Part shown: positions 52,724 to 60,149 of the stretch, in pieces
How positions within the stretch are numbered: position 1 is the stretch's first letter
Layout of the letters: every line of letters begins with the position of its first letter
Source of the DNA: an uncultured Eubacterium sp.
Lineage (GTDB): Bacteria > Bacillota > Clostridia > Lachnospirales > Lachnospiraceae
NCBI GenBank assembly: GCA_910589595.1
Contig: CAJUTM010000017.1
Coordinates: forward strand, 3,160-67,159
Length of the DNA: 64,000 nt
Direction of reading: 5' to 3'
Translations under genes and position numbers: made by a program
The notes under the pieces: generated by a model
Database searches by the model: none
The model's input: only the letters and a program-made list of their open reading frames with translations
Told to the model about the DNA's origin: nothing

Positions 52724-53110
52724 TCATTCACTTTCTCCATCCAATACTTTTCGCAATGCATCTATTTGCTTTTCTGATAAATCAAAAGATTCGGCCAGAG
52801 ATACAAGAACTCCCGTTTGACTTCCGGCAAAATAACTTTCTGCAAATTGTCTGCTCTTCTCCTGACGGCACTCTTCGCGTGTCCGTTTTGGAAAATAATG
52901 ATAGATTCGGCTATCTTTTTCATCTATTGTAAAATCTACCATCCCCTTTTGTTTTAAGCGGTTTAGCAGTACACGCGCCGTCCTCGGCGACATCTTGCGT
53001 TTTTGGTTGATACGATGAATAATTTCCAAAGAAGAAAGGGAACTTCCACTCTCCCATAATACTTCCATAAGCTGCCACTCCGTCTCGCTAGGCAAAAAAT
53101 CTTTTTTCAT
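52724..53110 (-). CDS. blaI: BlaI/MecI family repressor
   Basis: This 128-aa winged-helix protein opens with LPSETEWQLMEVLWESGSSL and has MSPRTARVLLNRLKQKGMVD, the BlaI DNA-reading helix and wing. It ends with a dimerisation helix. Genes of this type repress cell-wall or beta-lactamase genes and themselves. No beta-lactamase is nearby. An operator is not clear: only about 35 bp separate the start from the upstream terminator, so the promoter may overlap that hairpin. Confidence 0.9.
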   Translation of the reverse strand: MKKDFLPSETEWQLMEVLWESGSSLSSLEIIHRINQKRKMSPRTARVLLNRLKQKGMVDFTIDEKDSRIYHYFPKRTREECRQEKSRQFAESYFAGSQTGVLVSLAESFDLSEKQIDALRKVLDGESE

Positions 53111-53144
53111 TCCTATACAACCCCTCATTTCCAAGTTTCTGAAA

Positions 53145-53176
53145 AAAAGGGAACTGCCATAAAACAGTTCCCTTTT
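53145..53176 (-). terminator. Terminator of the 638-aa surface protein gene
   Basis: Perfect 12-bp arms (53145-53156 and 53165-53176), AAAAGGGAACTG and complement with an 8-nt loop, are followed by a T-run on the minus strand. Confidence 0.9.
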
Positions 53177-53196
53177 GTTATCTGATTTACAATTTT

Positions 53197-55113
53197 TTAA
53201 GCCTCATCTTTAACGAACGTAACAGCTTTAACTACAATATGGCAGTTCGCCGGAATGGCATCTGTCAACTGAAGATTAAATCCTGCTATCGTAGGTACTT
53301 CTGTCGGATTTAAACTGGAAATCGTCAGAATATTCGTATCACCAGTATAGACACTAAGGAACATCTGGTCCTTTGTCGTATCGTCATCACCAGTATAGTT
53401 TGTGTCTACACCGTTACTATATCCATTCAATGAATTGGATGCTGCAAAAGCAATTTTACCATTTGTAGGTACAGAGTCATCCGGATAATCGGAAAAATCC
53501 TCAACCGCTTTACCGTCGGCATCCTGAAGCTCCCAATCTACTTTTAAGGAATCATACTTTGACAAATCAATATTTTTTGCATCCATATATTTCCCAAAGT
53601 TTACAAAAGTCTGGTTTGAGCCTGCCGGAAACTTAATTCCGTCTGCTGATTTTACAGCGCCCTCAGCCGCTGTAACATTAGCGTCTGTAAAGTCTAATTT
53701 CTGGGTTGTAATAATTTGCGGTTCTCCGGAATCATCACCAATCTTTAATTTGATGGAACCGACTACACCACTTCCATCGGTCGCTGTCGCCGTAAAGGTA
53801 CACTCGCCTGTCTTGTCCTGATTGTTGGCAAGAACAGTACCCTGGAAATTAACCGTAGCCAATGTCGGGTCACTGGACGTCCATTTTACAATTTTACGGG
53901 AAGCATTTTCTGGATTTACCGTTGCCACTAATGTAGCAGTCTTGTTATTTGCTACCGTATCTTTTTCACAAGTTACCGTAATGCCGGAAACTTTATTCGG
54001 TCTCTCTACTTTGACAAAGTCAATCGAGTGAATCGTCACTTCCATACCCGCACGCTGTGGGCTGACAGCAATGGCAGAAATAGTGGAGAAATCACATCCG
54101 GAACCAGCTTCAGAACCTTTACCGGAGTACAAATCCTCAATCGGAACAAATACCGTACGTGTTGTATACCCATCCTTAACCATCTTGCCTACACCGCCAT
54201 CTTCTACGAGATAATCAGCAGCAGGAACAGGACCGGACCATTTTGCCTCGTATACCTCTGTCGTACATGTTCCAGGGAAGCCCTCGCTTTCCAAAGCATC
54301 GTACTCATTGTAAGTACGGAAGTTCAACTCATTTTCAGAAGTTACTTCCATACGGATATAGTCGTAGTCTGACATATCTTTGATGGCATCCTGAAAACCA
54401 AGATATCCTTCGCCCTTAGGCAGGTCTACTAACTGGTCGTCACTTGTACAAGGATTAATGTAGAAAGAAACACCGGAGTTATAATCTACCAGAGAAGTAA
54501 ATGTTACGCCGTTCTTGCCATACTCTGTATAACCGGCAACTTCATCTGCATCTTCCGGTCTCTTGGAAATACAAGTCAGAGTTGTCTCGTTCTGCTCATT
54601 AATCGTAATCGGATATGTGTTTGACTCAATTACTTTTTTACCATCTACAGTATCAACTTTAGGTTTCTGAGTCGGGTCGTTATTTCCACCCGGTGGAGTT
54701 GGTGTAGATTTGCTGCCAGTTGACGGAGTCGGTGTAGGAGTATTCTTAGAAGCCACTTTCTTTACCGTAATCTTGCACTTTTTCTTATATGTCTTCTTAC
54801 CAACTTTAATCTTTGCCGTCAAAGTTGCTTTTCCGGCTTTCTTACCCTTAATCTTTACACTCTTTTTCTTTTTCTTGCTGATAGATACAATTTTCTTGCC
54901 TTTCTTGTTCAAAGACCATGTAGTCTTCTTTACTTTGGCTTTTCCTTTTACTTTTAATGTCTTTGATTTACCAACATTAACAGTCAATTTCTTTGCCAAA
55001 GTAGGTTTTTTAGCCGCTGCGTCCGCAGAAGCAGCCGGCGCAATTGCCGCAACACTGAATGCCATTACGACAGCCAGAGATTTTGCTATTACAGATTTGA
55101 CACTCTTCTTCAA
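53197..55113 (-). CDS. Secreted surface protein with lysine-rich Ig-like module and Big_2 domain
   Basis: This 638-aa protein has a signal peptide (about 1-33). A Lys-rich Ig-like module (about 35-115) and a Thr/Pro linker (about 118-150) follow. A beta-rich domain (about 155-365) ends with SIDFVKV, a carbohydrate-binding style. A Big_2-type domain (about 370-460, KIVKWTSSDPTLATVNFQGT) and a second beta-rich domain (about 465-638) complete it. There is no catalytic motif. It may bind plant polysaccharide or structure the cell surface. It lacks a sorting signal. AGGTAAC lies before the start. Confidence 0.8.
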   Translation of the reverse strand: MKKSVKSVIAKSLAVVMAFSVAAIAPAASADAAAKKPTLAKKLTVNVGKSKTLKVKGKAKVKKTTWSLNKKGKKIVSISKKKKKSVKIKGKKAGKATLTAKIKVGKKTYKKKCKITVKKVASKNTPTPTPSTGSKSTPTPPGGNNDPTQKPKVDTVDGKKVIESNTYPITINEQNETTLTCISKRPEDADEVAGYTEYGKNGVTFTSLVDYNSGVSFYINPCTSDDQLVDLPKGEGYLGFQDAIKDMSDYDYIRMEVTSENELNFRTYNEYDALESEGFPGTCTTEVYEAKWSGPVPAADYLVEDGGVGKMVKDGYTTRTVFVPIEDLYSGKGSEAGSGCDFSTISAIAVSPQRAGMEVTIHSIDFVKVERPNKVSGITVTCEKDTVANNKTATLVATVNPENASRKIVKWTSSDPTLATVNFQGTVLANNQDKTGECTFTATATDGSGVVGSIKLKIGDDSGEPQIITTQKLDFTDANVTAAEGAVKSADGIKFPAGSNQTFVNFGKYMDAKNIDLSKYDSLKVDWELQDADGKAVEDFSDYPDDSVPTNGKIAFAASNSLNGYSNGVDTNYTGDDDTTKDQMFLSVYTGDTNILTISSLNPTEVPTIAGFNLQLTDAIPANCHIVVKAVTFVKDEA

Positions 55114-55158
55114 AACTGTTACCTCCTATTTTATATTTTAGTTTTTATTTTAAAGCGG

Positions 55159-55180
55159 ACTTCCTGCCAGAGCAGGAAGT
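55159..55180 (-). terminator. Hairpin between the two surface protein genes
   Basis: Perfect 9-bp arms ACTTCCTGC/GCAGGAAGT with a 4-nt loop lie about 30 bp after the stop of the 839-aa gene. The downstream strand reads CCGCTTTAAAAT rather than a T-run, so it may be a processing or weak termination site between cotranscribed genes. Confidence 0.5.
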
Positions 55181-55210
55181 TCACTTTAGCAACTTTGCCG
55201 ATTTGGGAAA

Positions 55211-57730
55211 TTAATTCTTTTTCTCAAACCATTGTCCACCATTTGCCTCAATTTCGGCATCGGTAGGATTGTTATTTACATACTCGTCTACCTTGAAGCG
55301 CAGGCTCTTAACCAGCCATTTGTGCTCATGCAGCGACGGATCATATTTGTTCGCTTTCAATACAATGTAGCGGACATTTGTCATGTCGTCGCCCGGTACT
55401 GCCGTAGATGGTGCCGTCGGTGTTGCCACCCAGTTCGCCCACAAGTCCTCTTCTACGCCGCGCTCACCGCAACTGGTTCCCTCGAACGAGCGGTGTGCAT
55501 GGGAACCGCCAAAAAACGGATATCCCGCATACTGTACCTGCTTAATCCAGAACTTATCCTGACGCAAGTCTACGTTGTCTGCGTACAACTCGAAACTCAT
55601 CTGTTCCGTTGCTTCACCTACAATCTGGAAGCCTTTGTACTGAGTCATGTCATAAGTCTGACCCAAATCCAATACAACGTGGTCATTATTTGCCTGTGTA
55701 AAGGTGATATCCAAGCCGCTTGCACTCTGTTTAACGCTGTCAATGGAAGAGAATACTTTTGTCTGGTCGTCTCCCTCTGCATTTTTAGGAAGAATCTTCA
55801 CTTTAGACAAATCTACAACCAAATCCTGTGCTGCTTTCTTCGGCTCGAATACTTCTACCGTAAAGCTCATGGAAACTGATGGATTCTTCGTAACAACAGC
55901 CTTAATCGTCGCTTTACCGGTACCTACTGCTTCCATTACCGGACTGGATTTAGAACCGTCCACTTTAATTACTTTCTCATCACTGGAAGACCATGTCAAC
56001 TGTGTCTGCGTTGTCGATTCCGGCTCATAGACAATGTCTTCCTGTGCGATAGACATCTTCAGGCCTTTGGCAATCTTCGTCGGTGTATTTTCCAATTTGA
56101 CACCGGTACATGGAGTTTCTCCCTCAAGGAGTGTCAGGTTATCCAGATACAAGGTCAGGCTTGCGTTGTTATACATACCGGAGTAAGTACTACCAATTAC
56201 CAGAGAAACACGCTTGCTGGACAATACGCCATCTTCGGTAATATTTCCTTTGTTAAAGCCGAGCTTATTCTGATGCCATCCGGCTTTGTACTTATCATTT
56301 TCAGACTCTTTGAAACCTACCGTACGGTTTTCAGGCTTCTTGCCGTCTGATTTCGACCAGTCGTTATAGAACATCGGGAACGAATGGTTGTTATATGTCA
56401 TATAATCAAACTCGCCGCCCTTGACATTATATGTCTCGTCTTTACCGGTCGCATGGGAAGCGTCCGAACTAAACTTAACCAAATCTTCTGAAACACCTTT
56501 CTTCTTAGCGTCATCTGCGGTCAGTGTCGTATCGAAATAATGCTCTGGCGTTATCGTCTTATATTTACTGAAATATGCTGCTACTGCCTTATGCTGACAA
56601 TCGCCTGTGTTACTGGAAACAACACGGGACTGAACCATAATACCGGAGTAGTCATCCAGCGCTTTTCTGAGAGACAGGTTGAAGATTGGAGCATAGTCGT
56701 ATGCCTGTGCATCTCCGTTGTACTCAACTCTCAGACACTTGTTGTTCGGATTTTCAGGGTCTTGTACGACCGTCATCTTACCAACGTTTTTACCTACATA
56801 TTCTTTACCTCTTGTTGCTTTACCGGAAGTGCCTTCCATCGCATTGCTCTCCCAGTCATAACCTACCGGATAATCTTCAAAGTCTTCAACAACCGTCTTT
56901 GTTCTGTTATCTTCCGGCTCATAGTTTGGCGTCGGCGTAGCTAACACTGGTTTGGATTTGATGGTTACGTTTACTTTAACTTTCTTGTTCGTACCATCTT
57001 TCGTATAACCGTAAATCACGGTCTTACCCGGTTTTATAGGGGTAACTACACCATATGGAGAAACATAAACAATCTTTTTGTTCTTCGCTTTCCATTTCAT
57101 TCCTTTGTAGCCGACTTTTGTCGGGGAATATTTTACACTGATGGTTGCGAGCTGCTGATTGCCTGTATCGGCCGCTTTATCATCATACTGCTCGGTAAGC
57201 TCCAACGGTGTCTTTTTTGCAGAGACAAATTTAATTGTCTTTTTCGTCGTCTTGGTACGTTTGGATGCATCCGCTTCTTTATTATTTGTTACACTTGTTG
57301 AAATCTTCAGCTTGCTAACGGATACTTTCTTAATCGGTGTACCAATCTTAATCTTTAATGTTGCTTTCTTTTTCTTGTTAGCCTTGGAAGCGATTGTGAT
57401 TTTGGCAGTCTTGTTTTTCTTTCCTACTGCTTTCACATATACTTTTCCTTTTGACTTAACAATCTTAGCAACTTTTTTGTTACTGGATTTGTATGTAACC
57501 TTTTTACTAATCTTTCCAGATTTGGTTACTTTTACTTTAATTCTCTTTTTCTGGCCTTTTTTCAAAACCAGTTTGCCACCGTTTGTCACGGGGCTTGTCA
57601 CTTTTACGGACTTAATCTTTGCTTTCTTCGCATCAGAAGTCGTTCCGGTGACAGACAAAGATGTCACAATCAGCGCCAACGAAAGAAGAACAGTCATCAG
57701 CTTTGTGACCATTTTTGGTGTCTTGCTCAT
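55211..57730 (-). CDS. Large secreted protein with Ig-like modules and carbohydrate-binding-like domains
   Basis: This 839-aa protein has a signal peptide (about 1-33) and a Lys-rich Ig-like module (about 36-130). Further Big_2-like sequence follows (about 135-260; SVKYSPTKVGYKGMKWKAKN and KIVYVSPYGVVTPIKPGKT). A long beta-rich region (about 275-555) has DNLTLLEGE near its end, typical of carbohydrate-binding modules. A Big_2 domain (about 560-640, QLTWSSSDEKVIKVDG) and a C-terminal beta domain (about 650-839) complete it. No glycosidase motif is visible. It resembles a non-catalytic fibre-binding or scaffold protein. Confidence 0.78.
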   Translation of the reverse strand: MSKTPKMVTKLMTVLLSLALIVTSLSVTGTTSDAKKAKIKSVKVTSPVTNGGKLVLKKGQKKRIKVKVTKSGKISKKVTYKSSNKKVAKIVKSKGKVYVKAVGKKNKTAKITIASKANKKKKATLKIKIGTPIKKVSVSKLKISTSVTNNKEADASKRTKTTKKTIKFVSAKKTPLELTEQYDDKAADTGNQQLATISVKYSPTKVGYKGMKWKAKNKKIVYVSPYGVVTPIKPGKTVIYGYTKDGTNKKVKVNVTIKSKPVLATPTPNYEPEDNRTKTVVEDFEDYPVGYDWESNAMEGTSGKATRGKEYVGKNVGKMTVVQDPENPNNKCLRVEYNGDAQAYDYAPIFNLSLRKALDDYSGIMVQSRVVSSNTGDCQHKAVAAYFSKYKTITPEHYFDTTLTADDAKKKGVSEDLVKFSSDASHATGKDETYNVKGGEFDYMTYNNHSFPMFYNDWSKSDGKKPENRTVGFKESENDKYKAGWHQNKLGFNKGNITEDGVLSSKRVSLVIGSTYSGMYNNASLTLYLDNLTLLEGETPCTGVKLENTPTKIAKGLKMSIAQEDIVYEPESTTQTQLTWSSSDEKVIKVDGSKSSPVMEAVGTGKATIKAVVTKNPSVSMSFTVEVFEPKKAAQDLVVDLSKVKILPKNAEGDDQTKVFSSIDSVKQSASGLDITFTQANNDHVVLDLGQTYDMTQYKGFQIVGEATEQMSFELYADNVDLRQDKFWIKQVQYAGYPFFGGSHAHRSFEGTSCGERGVEEDLWANWVATPTAPSTAVPGDDMTNVRYIVLKANKYDPSLHEHKWLVKSLRFKVDEYVNNNPTDAEIEANGGQWFEKKN

Positions 57731-57789
57731 TTTAATCCTCCTTTTTTATATAGTATGTACAGACACTTACACACTCTGAATGTAGTCTT

Positions 57790-57818
57790 ATTGTATCACT
57801 GTTATTATAAAAATGCAA
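57790..57818 (-). promoter_or_regulatory. Promoter of the 839-aa surface protein gene
   Basis: On the minus strand TTGCAT (57813-57818), 17 bp and TACAAT (57790-57795) lie about 60 bp upstream of the start. Confidence 0.65.
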
Positions 57819-57879
57819 CCTAAATCCCAAAACCAAGCCTATTTTTTTGGATATGTTGTACATTTTTCTGACACATTTC

Positions 57880-57907
57880 TTGACATAGTCGGGGAAACTG
57901 CTACAAT
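57880..57907 (+). promoter_or_regulatory. Promoter of the mrnC-rlmB-sigH operon
   Basis: TTGACA (57880-57885), 16 bp and TACAAT (57902-57907) lie about 35 bp upstream of mrnC, divergent from the surface protein gene. Confidence 0.75.
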
Positions 57908-57942
57908 TAAGACTAATAAATGGAAAAAACTAAAGGAGTTCT

Positions 57943-58383
57943 ATGAATATTTCACAAAATTTATTACAGGAGATACACACGTTCTTCCCTGCGGAGGAAA
58001 CGGATATCCGCAGCTATTCCCCTCTTAAACTCGCTTATCTGGGGGACGCTGTCTTTGAAATCATCATCCGCACCATAATTCTGGAAAAGACCGGCGGGCC
58101 GGTGAAAAATCTTCACCGGCGCACAAGCGAGATTGTCAACGCCGCCTCACAGGCCGCCCTGATTTTGGCTATACAGGACAGTCTGACGGAAGAAGAACGG
58201 AAAGTTTTCCGTCAGGGGCGCAATGCGAAGACCTCTTCCGTTGCCAGACATGCTGATATCCACGACTACCGCAACGCTACCGGATTGGAAGCCCTGTTCG
58301 GCTATCTCTATATGACCGGCCGCTCCCAGCGCGCGGTGGAATTGCTTAAATACGGACTGGAACAGCTACATATAATTATATAG
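57943..58383 (+). CDS. mrnC: Mini-ribonuclease 3
   Basis: This 146-aa RNase III-like protein lacks the dsRNA-binding domain. It has the catalytic signature LAYLGDAVFEIIIRT and NLHRRTSEIVNAASQA, and LEALFGYLYMTGR. It matures the ends of 23S rRNA. It is followed by rlmB and sigH as in Bacillus and Clostridia. Confidence 0.94.
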   Translation: MNISQNLLQEIHTFFPAEETDIRSYSPLKLAYLGDAVFEIIIRTIILEKTGGPVKNLHRRTSEIVNAASQAALILAIQDSLTEEERKVFRQGRNAKTSSVARHADIHDYRNATGLEALFGYLYMTGRSQRAVELLKYGLEQLHIII

Positions 58384-58398
58384 GAAAGGATACATCTT

Positions 58399-59172
58399 AT
58401 GGCAGAAGAATGGATTACCGAAACAAATAGTTCCCGCATTGAGGGAAGACACAGCGTATTGGAGGCTTTTCGTTCGGGACGGCTCGTCGAGCGGTTATTC
58501 GTGCAGAACGGCTGTAAGGACGGCCCGATTCTCTCCATCCTGCGGGAGGCAAAAAAAGCGGGAACGATGGTAGATTTTGTCTCTAAAGAACGATTGGACT
58601 ACATGAGCGAGACCGGACATCATCAGGGCGTCATCGCTACGCTTTCGGCCTTTGCCTACCGCTCCATAGACGACATGTTCGCTCTCGCCGAACAGAGGGG
58701 AGAAGCGCCTTTTCTTCTGCTTCTCGACGGCATTGAAGACCCGCACAATCTCGGCGCCATTATCCGTACCGCCAATCTGGCGGGCGCTCACGGCGTAATT
58801 CTGCCAAAACGGCGCGCCGCAGGTCTGACCGCCACCGTAGTCAAAGCTTCTGCCGGCGCCATCTGTTATACTCCCGTTGCCAAAGTGACAAATCTGGTCT
58901 CCACGATGGAAGACTTGAAAAACCGCGGTTTGTGGTTTGTATGCGCCGATATGGACGGCGACATCGTATACAATCAGAATCTGACCGGCCCCATCGGCCT
59001 CGTAATCGGTAATGAGGGCTCCGGCGTAAGCCGCTTGGTAAAGGAGCATTGCGACTACAGTTGCGCCATACCGACGAAAGGGGATATCGATTCGCTCAAC
59101 GCCTCTGTCGCCGCCGGCGTCATGGCATTTGAGATTGTGCGCCAGCGCAGAAACGGGGTCTCCCATGAATGA
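58399..59172 (+). CDS. rlmB: 23S rRNA (guanosine-2'-O)-methyltransferase RlmB
   Basis: This 257-aa SPOUT enzyme has the N-terminal substrate-binding domain (about 10-85; IEGRHSVLEAFRSGRLVERL) and the trefoil-knot SAM site with LDGIEDPHNLGAIIRTANLA, LVIGNEGSGVSRLV and IPTKGDIDSLNASVAAGV. It methylates G2251 of 23S rRNA. It overlaps sigH by 8 nt. Confidence 0.93.
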   Translation: MAEEWITETNSSRIEGRHSVLEAFRSGRLVERLFVQNGCKDGPILSILREAKKAGTMVDFVSKERLDYMSETGHHQGVIATLSAFAYRSIDDMFALAEQRGEAPFLLLLDGIEDPHNLGAIIRTANLAGAHGVILPKRRAAGLTATVVKASAGAICYTPVAKVTNLVSTMEDLKNRGLWFVCADMDGDIVYNQNLTGPIGLVIGNEGSGVSRLVKEHCDYSCAIPTKGDIDSLNASVAAGVMAFEIVRQRRNGVSHE

Positions 59173-59749
59173 ACAGGAATTGCTTGCTCTGGCGCGTCAG
59201 GGAGACGGCGCCGCCACCGACTGCTTATTGGAAAAATATAAACCTCTTGTTCGCAAAAAGGCGAGAACTCTTTATCTCATCGGCGGCGAAAATGACGATT
59301 TGATTCAGGAGGGAATGATTGCCCTGTATAAAGCTATCCGCACCTATGACGAATCATATAAAAGTTCTTTCGCCTCCTATGCGACTTTGTGTATCGAGCA
59401 CGAACTCTATAACGTAATAAAAGGCGCTAACCGGCAAAAAAACATACCGCTCAACACCTATGTCTCTCTGTATTCGCCATTGAACACCAATGAAGACACG
59501 AATTCACGGGAAATTCTGGCGGATACGCTGCAACCGGCAGAACTGACTAATCCGGAAGACATTATTATCGATCAGGAAAATGTTACGGATATCGAGAGCA
59601 CAATTAAAAAGCGGCTCAGCAAACTGGAACAGCAGGTCGTAACTCTCTATATCGATGGCAACAACTACCAGCAGATTGCCACCGCGCTCGGTAAGACGCC
59701 AAAATCCATTGATAATGCCTTGCAGAGAATTAAAAAGAAGTTGAGCTAA
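59165..59749 (+). CDS. sigH: RNA polymerase sigma factor SigH
   Basis: This 194-aa sigma-70 factor has region 2 (about 20-85, LIQEGMIALYKAIRTYDESY and SSFASYATLCIEHELYNVIK) and region 4 (about 145-190, LSKLEQQVVTLYIDGNNYQQ). Location after rlmB marks it as SigH, the sigma factor that starts sporulation. It matters for the cotJ genes elsewhere in the window only indirectly, through the SigE cascade. Confidence 0.9.
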   Translation: MNEQELLALARQGDGAATDCLLEKYKPLVRKKARTLYLIGGENDDLIQEGMIALYKAIRTYDESYKSSFASYATLCIEHELYNVIKGANRQKNIPLNTYVSLYSPLNTNEDTNSREILADTLQPAELTNPEDIIIDQENVTDIESTIKKRLSKLEQQVVTLYIDGNNYQQIATALGKTPKSIDNALQRIKKKLS

Positions 59750-59808
59750 TTGCCAATACCACGGAAACAGGAATTAACGGTAAGAACATCAGAATTAATG
59801 ACAAAAAA

Positions 59809-59881
59809 AGCTGTTAACGGGACTTGAACCCGTGACCTCCGCCTTACCAAGGCGACGCTCTACCACCTGAGCTATAACAGC
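59809..59881 (-). tRNA. tRNA-Thr (anticodon GGT)
   Basis: The cloverleaf is complete: acceptor GCTGTTA/TAACAGC, D-stem with AGCTCAGGTGGTAGAGC, anticodon loop TTGGTAA between TCGCC and GGCGG, and T-loop GTTCAAG. The 3' CCA is not encoded. It lies between sigH and the P-type ATPase gene. Confidence 0.93.
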
Positions 59882-59952
59882 GTGTATGGTGTAAAAACCT
59901 TACGATTTGTTATTCTACCAAAAGAACCGGCGCCTGTCAACCGATTTCTCCC

Positions 59953-60079
59953 AAATTTCAGCGCCGCATAGGAATATGTCCAGAGTGGCGGAGATGATAC
60001 CGGATTTTATCCGTCGCTTGAAACACCGCAAATCATTAAGCGGCTGCGCTGAAATTTTATTGACCGCCGCATAGGAATA
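59953..60079 (+). repeat. Inverted and direct repeats upstream of the P-type ATPase gene
   Basis: Perfect 12-bp inverted arms lie at 59953-59964 and 60046-60057. A 15-bp direct repeat containing CGCCGCATAGGAATA occurs at 59962-59976 and 60065-60079, the second inside the spacer of the promoter. Position in the control region suggests operator sites or a structured element. The rest of 59750-60149 holds only the tRNA and promoter. Confidence 0.65.
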
Positions 60080-60088
60080 CGATATACT
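60060..60088 (+). promoter_or_regulatory. Promoter of the P-type ATPase gene
   Basis: TTGACC (60060-60065), 17 bp and TATACT (60083-60088). The spacer holds the second copy of the 15-bp repeat, so a protein bound there would control the promoter. Confidence 0.75.
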
Positions 60089-60149
60089 TGAAATGTAGTT
60101 TTTTTATTACATTTTAAACCAAAATCGGACGTAAACGAGGACAATTCCC

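Noticed and set aside
51476..53110. Beta-lactam resistance locus
   Set aside because: The regulatory pair is present, but there is no beta-lactamase or penicillin-binding protein gene and the sensor domain is missing.
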